A DNA stretch of 64,000 nucleotides from Oscillibacter sp. Lineage in GTDB: Bacteria; Bacillota; Clostridia; Oscillospirales; Oscillospiraceae. The stretch lies in NCBI GenBank assembly GCA_022791875.1, contig JAAVZX010000024.1, positions 1 through 64,000 of the forward strand, in the 5' to 3' direction. This document shows, piece by piece, positions 58,570 through 64,000 of the stretch; within the stretch, counting starts at the first letter, position 1; every line of letters begins with the position of its first letter. The translations under genes were made by a program, and so were the position numbers. The notes beneath the pieces were generated by a model. It was not told the DNA's origin. It ran no database searches and saw only the letters and a program-made list of their open reading frames with translations.

Positions 58570-59241
58570 ATGGACTATATACGGGAGGAATTTACACGGC
58601 AGCGCCGCGTATTAGAGGCGCTGCTGACCGGCGGCGGGGGCGGGGACGCCGCCCGGAATCCCACGGAGGCCCAGACCGTTTTTTCCCGCAGAAGCGGGGA
58701 AGGGCCGCGCCCTAGCGCGGAACGGCGGACCACGTGGCTTGCGGACGGGGATGCCGCTTCCAGGGAACCGGAAGCGCTGGGCGCATGGGAGGCGGTACGC
58801 CGGAGGACTGCCATCTTCGATAGTACGTCTGGCACCAGCCGCGCAAGGGCGCCGGAACACGGATCAAACCCGGCGGGGCAGCGAAGCGTCCCCCCGCCCC
58901 TCTGGGAGGCGCGTCAGCCCGCCGAAGGGACAGGCGGTGGGCCTGACGCGGAGGGAACCCAAACGGCGCGAGCATGGGAGCAATCCATAGCGGCGGAACG
59001 GATCGCGCCGGTTCCTGCGAGCGGGCTTCCCGCCGCATGGAGGCCGGGAGGCGGTGGGGACACATCGCTTCCCGCGCTGATGGGCCGGCCTGCATGGCTG
59101 ACAGAGGGCGCATTCACAGCCGCCCAACCTCCCCGAACGGAAACGATAGAGGAACCGGCGGACATGGCTAGCGTCCGCACGGTATCGCGTGCGATCCAGC
59201 GTGATGCGCGCCGCTATGACGGCGGCTTCATGCTGTACTGA
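58570..59241 (+). CDS. 223-residue low-complexity protein in the tape-measure position
   Basis: Starts at ATG 58570 (GAGAGGTGACAG upstream). A short N-terminal helix (MDYIREEFTRQRRVLEALL) and a C-terminal segment (SVRTVSRAIQRDARRYDGGF) flank about 170 residues rich in Gly, Ala, Pro, Arg and Glu with no hydrophobic or coiled-coil regions. In PBSX order a tape measure of more than 1000 residues belongs here. Sequence-wise it does not look like one. It might be a minimal tape measure, an assembly adaptor or the remnant of one. No other open frame of size in this interval on either strand fits better. Confidence 0.65.
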   Translation: MDYIREEFTRQRRVLEALLTGGGGGDAARNPTEAQTVFSRRSGEGPRPSAERRTTWLADGDAASREPEALGAWEAVRRRTAIFDSTSGTSRARAPEHGSNPAGQRSVPPPLWEARQPAEGTGGGPDAEGTQTARAWEQSIAAERIAPVPASGLPAAWRPGGGGDTSLPALMGRPAWLTEGAFTAAQPPRTETIEEPADMASVRTVSRAIQRDARRYDGGFMLY

Positions 59242-59329
59242 CGCGCCGCACCAACAGGCATCGAGGGCTTGAAGGCCCTCTTGACATAGAAATTTTGCAA
59301 GACAACGGCAAAAGCCAACAAAAACGGAG

Positions 59330-59453
59330 TGATCTGCCAGGGTCCAGGGAGGCGCTTGCCTCCCTGGTGGGAGTCCAGAGGGCAAAGCCCTTTGGCCGCC
59401 GGAGGCCCCCCCGTCCCCCGTCCTTCGTCCCCCCGCGGGGACTGGCAGGCACT
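59330..59453 (-). repeat. Family A repeat, copy 7, inside the phage-like cluster
   Basis: Reverse orientation: CTGCCAGGG, hairpin 2 CCAGGGAGGC / GCCTCCCTGG, hairpin 1 CCAGAGGGC / GCCCTTTGG, GGCCGCCGGAGGCCCCC, ending CCCCGCGGGGACTGGCAGGCAC. It fills the 59242-59477 gap. Confidence 0.85.
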
Positions 59454-59477
59454 TACATTATTAAGGGAGGGATTTAC

Positions 59478-60062
59478 GTGCGTTTGACGCCGATGCGGTT
59501 CAAGAGCTTTACGTGGCCGCACAATCCGGAGGTGTGTACAGTGGAGCTGAAGCGGCGGATTGCGGTGCAGAGGGTGCCGTATGGAGGGTGTGTTTTGCAG
59601 GACTTGGGGCGGAATTTTCGGGTGATGCGGGGAGAGGGGGTGTTTGCGGGAGAGGGGGCGTATGAGCAGTTCCGGAGTCTGGCGGCAGTGTTTCAGGAGT
59701 CGGGGCCGGGGCTGCTGGTGCATCCGGTGTGGCAGACGGAGCGGGCTTACTTCGTGTCGCTGGAGATGACGGAGAAGCCGCTGCCGGACTATGTGCGGTA
59801 CAGCTTCGTGTTCTGGGAGGACTGGGGCGGGTATGACGGGAAACTTACAGAGGTTCCCGGCGCTGCTGGTTCCGGAGAGATTGGGGTTGGGACTGGGGGA
59901 GCCAGTTCTTCTGTTGGCACGGTGTACGCCGTGCGGAAAGGGGACACCCTCTGGGGCATCGCCAAGCGGTACGGCGTGAAGCTGGCAGACCTGATTGCTA
60001 TGAACCCCCAAATCAAGAACCCCAATTTGATATATCCCGGAAACGAGGTGAAAATCCCATGA
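59478..60062 (+). CDS. LysM-domain baseplate hub protein (XkdP-like)
   Basis: 194 residues from GTG 59478 (AAGGGAGGG upstream; ATG 59493 possible). FKSFTWPHNPEVC opens a domain as in XkdP; the C-terminal about 48 residues are a LysM motif (VYAVRKGDTLWGIAKRYGVK and NPNLIYPGNEVKIP). In contractile phages this protein sits near the hub and may bind peptidoglycan. Overlaps the next gene by four bases. Confidence 0.85.
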   Translation: MRLTPMRFKSFTWPHNPEVCTVELKRRIAVQRVPYGGCVLQDLGRNFRVMRGEGVFAGEGAYEQFRSLAAVFQESGPGLLVHPVWQTERAYFVSLEMTEKPLPDYVRYSFVFWEDWGGYDGKLTEVPGAAGSGEIGVGTGGASSSVGTVYAVRKGDTLWGIAKRYGVKLADLIAMNPQIKNPNLIYPGNEVKIP

Positions 60063-60997
60063 TTGCCCAGCTTTACACCTGCGACCACCACATCTACGAC
60101 CTACCTGTGCTGCTCACCTGGACGGTGACGCACACCGGCTCCGTTCCCTGCGACAGCTTTTCCGTGTCCTTCGTCTACGAGGGGGACATGGGCGAAGTCC
60201 TGGAAAAAGCCTCCGGCTTCCTGGCCTGGGACCAGGGCCAAATCATGCTTCGGGGCATCGTAGACGAATACGCCGTGGAGCTGGGCCCCGGGGGCTTGAC
60301 GGCCTCCGTCACCGGACGCGGCTATGCGGCCCGTCTTCTCGACAACGAATCCCGCCCCATCACCTACGAATCCGCGACCCTCTCCGAAATCCTCCGCAAC
60401 CACGCGGAGCCCTACGGCGTCACCTGCCGCGAAGCGGCGGACCTGCGCGCCGGTTCCGTCTACACGGTAGCGGCGGGCACAAGCCAGTGGAAGGCCCTGG
60501 ACAGCTTCTGCCGCACCTACGGCGGCTTCTCCCCCCGCTTCACCCGGGACGGCCTCCTTCTGGCGGTCCCCGAAGGGGACGGCTGCCGCCGCCTCACCAT
60601 CGACGCCGCCGCCCCGGTCCTCTCCTGCGTCCTGCGGGAGGACCGCTACGGCGTCCTGACGGAGGCGCTGGTCATCGACAAGACCCGCAACGCGAGCTAT
60701 TCCGTAAAAAACCAGGCGCTTATCGACAAAGGCGGACAATGCCGCCGCGTGATCTACACCCCCGGCCAAAGCACCTGGGCGGCCATGCGCTACACCGGCG
60801 AATACCAAATCGAGCGCTCCAGGGAAGAGGAACGGACCGTAACCCTGACCCTCCCCGGGAGTTTCCCGGCATTCCCCGGCGACCGCGTCATCCTGGACCT
60901 GGAGCGGATGGGCCTGAGCGGCGAATTCCGCGTGTCGGAGGCAGAGAACACCTTCTCCGCGAAAAGCGGTTCCATATCGACCCTGACCCTGCAATAA
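60059..60997 (+). CDS. Baseplate hub protein (XkdQ-like)
   Basis: 312 residues. The pattern TVTHTGSVPCDSFSVSFVYEGDM and GIVDEYAVELGPGGLTASVTGRGYAARLLDNE (parts of longer strands) match the XkdQ/gpD-like hub fold. It forms the ring between tube end and spike. Normal length for the family (about 320). Confidence 0.85.
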   Translation: MIAQLYTCDHHIYDLPVLLTWTVTHTGSVPCDSFSVSFVYEGDMGEVLEKASGFLAWDQGQIMLRGIVDEYAVELGPGGLTASVTGRGYAARLLDNESRPITYESATLSEILRNHAEPYGVTCREAADLRAGSVYTVAAGTSQWKALDSFCRTYGGFSPRFTRDGLLLAVPEGDGCRRLTIDAAAPVLSCVLREDRYGVLTEALVIDKTRNASYSVKNQALIDKGGQCRRVIYTPGQSTWAAMRYTGEYQIERSREEERTVTLTLPGSFPAFPGDRVILDLERMGLSGEFRVSEAENTFSAKSGSISTLTLQ

Positions 60998-61021
60998 AAA
61001 AGAAAGCAAAGGAGCAAGCAC

Positions 61022-61438
61022 ATGTGGCTATCAAAGCAAATGAAGACCCCGGCGGCGACCACCGACGCGGACCTGGGCGTCACCACCATCTCCGGCGACA
61101 GCGTAGGCGTCGTGACCCGCGGCGAGGTCCGCTCCCTGCCGGTCTACGGCCCCGGCGGCTACGTATGGCTTCCGGAAAACGGCTCCGCAGTCCTGGTGAT
61201 GAAGGGGGGCCCCGGCGGTGAGGAGCAGTGCGTGTCGGGCATGAAGCAAAAGCAGCCCCCCGCGGGAATGCGCCCCGGCGAGGTATACATCCACGGCCCC
61301 GGCGGAAATGCCGTTTACCTCCGGAGCAACGGAAGCATAGAGATCGCAGGCGGCACGATCAGCCTCACCGGCGGCACCGTGAGCATCCACGGAAGCCTCC
61401 TGGTGAACGGCCAGCCGTACCGCCCCTGCCATTGCTGA
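61022..61438 (+). CDS. Baseplate spike protein (gpV-like)
   Basis: 138 residues. An OB-like N-terminal part (TTISGDSVGVVTRGEVRSLPV in part, GPGGYVWLPENG) and a C-terminal triple beta-helix repeat (SIEIAGGTISLTGGTVSIHG). It ends YRPCHC, a Cys-His-Cys tip. Phage spike tips often bind iron or zinc with His, so this end may be a metal knot, an inference. Short for the family, with no PAAR extension. Confidence 0.75.
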   Translation: MWLSKQMKTPAATTDADLGVTTISGDSVGVVTRGEVRSLPVYGPGGYVWLPENGSAVLVMKGGPGGEEQCVSGMKQKQPPAGMRPGEVYIHGPGGNAVYLRSNGSIEIAGGTISLTGGTVSIHGSLLVNGQPYRPCHC

Positions 61439-61449
61439 GGAGGCCCGCC

Positions 61450-61803
61450 ATGGAACTGGAGCTGCGAAACGGCGACTACGTCCCCGACGGCGTGGGCGGC
61501 CTGCGCCGCGTATCCGGCCGGGAGGCCCTGACCCAGCGCATCCTGTACCGCCTGACGGCCCGCCGCGGCGCGTTCCCCTTCTGGGAAACCCTGGGGAGCC
61601 GCCTCTGGGAACTGGGGAAGCACCCCGCCGCCGAGCGTCCCGCCGCCGCCCGCCAATACGTGGCGGAGGCCCTCACGGAGGAGCCGGACATAGAGGTGGA
61701 GTCGGTGACGCTCCACGAAGCCCCCGGCGGACGCGCCGAAGTGAGCGTCAGCCTGCGCCACAACGGCGCGGCCCTTCCCCTGACCGTAGAAGTGACCATG
61801 TAA
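61450..61803 (+). CDS. Baseplate wedge gp25-like protein (XkdS-like, DUF2634)
   Basis: 117 residues from ATG 61450 (GAGGAGG upstream). EALTQRILYRLTARRGAFPFWETLGSRLW is the gp25-type helical signature (in part), followed by RQYVAEALTEEPDIEVESV. It is a component of the inner baseplate wedge that ties sheath initiation to the baseplate. Confidence 0.85.
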   Translation: MELELRNGDYVPDGVGGLRRVSGREALTQRILYRLTARRGAFPFWETLGSRLWELGKHPAAERPAAARQYVAEALTEEPDIEVESVTLHEAPGGRAEVSVSLRHNGAALPLTVEVTM

Positions 61804-61831
61804 GCGGGAAAACCGCGAGAGAGGAGCGACA

Positions 61832-62893
61832 TTGAGAAGCATAGAAGAGATCTACGAAGCGCTGCTGAACGCCTATACGGAGCGCGCGGGCTTCACCCCG
61901 GAAAGCGGCTGCGACCTGGCCGTCCGCCTCTGGGCCTCAGCGGCGGAGATCCAGTCCCTGGAGGCCCAGGCGGACTGGGTATTAAACCAGAGCTTCCCCC
62001 AGACGGCCCAGGGCATCCACCTGGACCGCCACGGCGAGATGCGCAATCTGCGCCGCACCCCCGCCACCCGCGCCGCCGGGACCCTGCGTTTTTCGGTCAG
62101 CGCGCCGCCGGTGGTGGACATCACGATCCCGGCGGGGACCGTGTGCATGACGGCGGACGAGGTGCGTTTTCAGACGGCGGCGGACACGGTGCTGGCGGCG
62201 GGAAGCACCTGGGCGGACGCCCCGGCGGAGGCCCTGGAGCCCGGAACGGGGGGCAACGTGGTGCCGGGGGCGGTGCGCTTCCTGACGGCCTGCCCCCTGG
62301 CCGTCACAGCGGTGACGAACCCCAACGCCTTCACCGGCGGCGCGGACCAGGAGGACGACGCCGCCTTCCGGACCCGGATTATGGAGAGCTACCACCGCCT
62401 CCCCAACGGGGCCAACGCCGCCTGGTACGAGGAGACGGCGATGAATTTTGCAGGCGTCACCGCCGCGAAAGCGGTGGGCCGCGCCCGCGGCATCGGGACG
62501 GTAGACGTATACGTGACAGGGGAGAACGGCCTGCCGGACCCAGATTTGCTGACCGCCCTGAAAGCGGAATTCCAGGAGAAGCGTGAAATCGCCGTGGACG
62601 TAGAGGTAAAGGCCCCCGCGCCCCAGCCGGTGAATGTGGCCGTGGCCGTCCTGGCGAAGGAGGGGGCGGACAAGGCGGCGGTCCTGGAGGCCGCAGGCCG
62701 CGCTGTCACGGATTTTTTCAGCGGGCGTCTTCTGGGACGCCCCGTCCGTCTTGCGGAGCTGGGGAGCCGCCTGTTCGCCCTGGAGGATGTGGAGAATTAC
62801 AGATTCACGTCCCCCACAGCCGACCTCCTCGCCGACAACACAATCCTCCCGGTCCTGGGCACGCTGAGCGTGACGGAAATGGAGGAGCCGTAA
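61832..62893 (+). CDS. Baseplate protein J (XkdT-like)
   Basis: 353 residues with TTG start at 61832 (GAGAGGAG upstream). Begins RSIEEIYEALLNAYTERAGF, has GCDLAVRLWASAAEIQSLEAQADW and the baseplate_J core QEDDAAFRTRIMESYHRLPNGANAAWYEETAM (in part). Normal length. gpJ forms the outer wedge where tail fibres usually attach. ATG of the next gene follows at once. Confidence 0.9.
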   Translation: MRSIEEIYEALLNAYTERAGFTPESGCDLAVRLWASAAEIQSLEAQADWVLNQSFPQTAQGIHLDRHGEMRNLRRTPATRAAGTLRFSVSAPPVVDITIPAGTVCMTADEVRFQTAADTVLAAGSTWADAPAEALEPGTGGNVVPGAVRFLTACPLAVTAVTNPNAFTGGADQEDDAAFRTRIMESYHRLPNGANAAWYEETAMNFAGVTAAKAVGRARGIGTVDVYVTGENGLPDPDLLTALKAEFQEKREIAVDVEVKAPAPQPVNVAVAVLAKEGADKAAVLEAAGRAVTDFFSGRLLGRPVRLAELGSRLFALEDVENYRFTSPTADLLADNTILPVLGTLSVTEMEEP

Positions 62894-63466
62894 ATGTACG
62901 AGGCATATTTAAGGGGGCTGCTGGCGCCCCTGGGGGTCTACGACCTGTCAGACAGCGCGGTCAACGCCGCGGAGCTCCACGCCCTGGGCCGGCTCATGGA
63001 CGCCGTCAGCGCGAAACTGGACGAAGCGGAACGGGAGTCCCATTTGACCACCGCGGAGGACGAGGGCCTCCGCCGCCGCGAGTCGCTCCTGGCCAGGAAG
63101 CCCGCGGCATCGACCCTCCAGGAGCGCCGCGCCGCCATAGCGGCCCTCTTCCAGATCGCGGGCGACAGCCTGACCCCGGAGGCCATCAACCGCACCATCC
63201 GAGGCTGCGGCATCCGCGCCAGAGCGACAGAAAAGGGAGACGGCGAAATCCGCATCACCTTCCCCGACAAGCCCGGCGTCCCCGACGAATTCGACAAAAT
63301 CCAGAAAATCATCCTGGATATCCTCCCCTGCCACCTGGCCGTCGAATTCTATTTCCGCTACCTGACCTGGCGCGAATGCGAAGCAGAGCGCTGCACCTGG
63401 CAGACCGTGCAGGCCTACCCCCACACCTGGCAGACCTTCCAGCTCTCCGTCCCGCCGGAAGACTAA
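62894..63466 (+). CDS. Tail protein XkdU-like (DUF2313)
   Basis: 190 residues. YEAYLRGLLAPLGVYDLSD and the TTAEDEGLRRRESLL region match DUF2313 (gpI/YmfQ-type), which joins baseplate J to fibres. In phages the fibre gene comes next, but here the plus strand has no further gene before a convergent host gene. Ends the cluster. Confidence 0.85.
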   Translation: MYEAYLRGLLAPLGVYDLSDSAVNAAELHALGRLMDAVSAKLDEAERESHLTTAEDEGLRRRESLLARKPAASTLQERRAAIAALFQIAGDSLTPEAINRTIRGCGIRARATEKGDGEIRITFPDKPGVPDEFDKIQKIILDILPCHLAVEFYFRYLTWRECEAERCTWQTVQAYPHTWQTFQLSVPPED

Positions 63467-63469
63467 TCG

Positions 63470-63580
63470 GCCTCCGGCGGGCGGGGGACGAGGGACGGGG
63501 GGCCTCCGGCGGCCAAAGGGCTTTGCCCTCTGGACTCCCACCAGGGGAAACGGTTTCCCCTGGACCCCGCCAGATCACCC
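63470..63580 (+). repeat. Family A repeat, copy 8 (variant hairpin 2), end of cluster
   Basis: GGCCTCCGGCGG twice, hairpin 1 CCAAAGGGC / GCCCTCTGG, hairpin 2 CCAGGGGAAAC / GTTTCCCCTGG as in copy 4, end CCCCGCCAGATCA. It follows the cluster's last stop codon by a few bases. Confidence 0.85.
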
Positions 63581-63743
63581 TGGACTATAACCCGAAGCAT
63601 CTATCAAAACCTGTGCTCAGAAGTCCAGGGTGCAAAGGGGGCAGTCTGTACTTTTGTAAATATTGATTCGCGATCACGTTTCCGCCGTTTCAATCACGGC
63701 GATCTGCATCCGGCGGGAACAACGGCGCTGAATTGGGGCATCT

Positions 63744-63771
63744 TGTAGGGGCGGGCCTCTGTGCCCGCCCG
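63744..63771 (+). repeat. Family C repeat, copy 3
   Basis: TGTAGG followed by hairpin GGGCGGGC / GCCCGCCC in reverse order relative to copy 1. The remainder of 63581-63840 shows nothing further. Confidence 0.6.
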
Positions 63772-63841
63772 TTTGGCAGGAACTTGCGGAAAACAGTCCG
63801 GGACAGAGCCAGGCCCCTGCAAAATGTCCAAAAACATGGAA

Positions 63842-63879
63842 AAAAGGGAACGGCCTCAAGAAAGAAGCCGTTCCCTTTT
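63842..63879 (-). terminator. Terminator between phage-like cluster and convergent host gene
   Basis: Perfect stem AAAGGGAACGGC / GCCGTTCCCTTT with T-runs on both strands; best placed to end the minus-strand gene at 63915. Confidence 0.85.
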
Positions 63880-63914
63880 GTTCTGTTTTTACGGAAATTT
63901 ATGCCCTTTTTCAA

Positions 63915-64000
63915 TTATTCAATCGGCAAATTATGCTGCTTTAAGAAAGAGAGCTTATCCCAATATCCACGTTGGAACAGAATTTTCCCCCTGACGACGT
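63915..64000 (-). CDS. C-terminal fragment of a minus-strand gene (truncated by window)
   Basis: The last 27 codons and stop are visible, reading VVRGKILFQRGYWDKLSFL, then KQHNLPIE. The coding look (no low complexity, mixed residues) and the strong terminator just beyond it support a real gene. It converges on the phage-like cluster and therefore marks the cluster's right boundary. Not enough sequence to name a family. Confidence 0.6.
   Translation of the reverse strand, partial: VVRGKILFQRGYWDKLSFLKQHNLPIE

Noticed and set aside
7625-63580. Dispersed repeats as a CRISPR array
   Set aside because: Copies are kilobases apart at gene ends, not regularly spaced with spacers, and no cas genes are present.
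63761-63994. 77-codon plus-strand frame at the window end
   Set aside because: It crosses a terminator hairpin and is antisense to a better-looking gene end on the minus strand.

Overview
The window looks like chromosomal DNA of a GC-rich, endospore-forming, probably flagellated member of the Clostridia, most likely Oscillospiraceae (Flavonifractor / Lawsonibacter / Oscillibacter-like). This placement is inferred from a SpoVAF-type germination-family protein, flagellin plus FliB, a SCIFF peptide with its maturase, strong AGGAGG ribosome binding sites, and Gram-positive style lipoproteins and TTGACA/TATAAT promoters. No rRNA, tRNA or CRISPR array was found.

Layout. 1-12.5 kb: flagellin 3' end and flagellin lysine methylase; a KduD-like dehydrogenase; a secreted Pro-Glu-tailed protein; a DUF4230 protein; a GNAT; an orphan peptide-binding lipoprotein; a broken GntR regulator; a split UxaA-type dehydratase with an HpcH/HpaI aldolase (sugar-acid catabolism); a serine recombinase coupled to a 43-residue ORF; a glyoxalase. 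12.7-18.5 kb: a small membrane protein and a complete branched-chain amino-acid ABC operon (liv1). 18.5-20.8 kb: IS3 remnant, truncated alarmone synthetase, MATE pump and MarR regulator with repeated operator-like sites. 21-27.4 kb: hybrid histidine kinase; SCIFF peptide (unusually eight Cys), its radical SAM maturase, an Orn/Lys/Arg decarboxylase-like enzyme and a ferredoxin. 27.8-33.4 kb: SpoVAF-like protein, small unknown genes, a SUFU-domain protein, a LysR regulator and a threonine dehydratase. 33.6-38.7 kb: a second complete liv operon. 39-45.6 kb: ThrH with a DUF1015 protein, twin XRE-membrane regulators and two sodium:solute symporters. 45.9-49.8 kb: GH42 beta-galactosidase and a TPP-riboswitch thiW-thiM locus.

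50.1-63.5 kb is the most unusual part: a compact phage-derived cluster on one strand (TerS, TerL, portal, protease, decoration, capsid, three connectors, contractile sheath and tube, LysM hub protein, spike, gp25, baseplate J, DUF2313). It follows PBSX xkd order. A 223-residue low-complexity protein sits where the tape measure should be, and no integrase, regulator, tail fibre, holin or endolysin is visible. Two identical-geometry palindromes (GTTGCAC-N6-GTGCAAC) precede its packaging and capsid/tail blocks, and chromosomal repeat elements lie inside it. This suggests a domesticated particle rather than a young prophage.

The chromosome is punctuated by dispersed hairpin-rich intergenic repeats: family A (two variable hairpins, at least eight copies), family B (TCTCGAGA-centred modules, single or as roughly 350-380 bp palindromes, six copies) and family C (three copies). 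A and B share a GGCCTCCGGCGG end module, and stem sequences differ between copies while pairing is kept.
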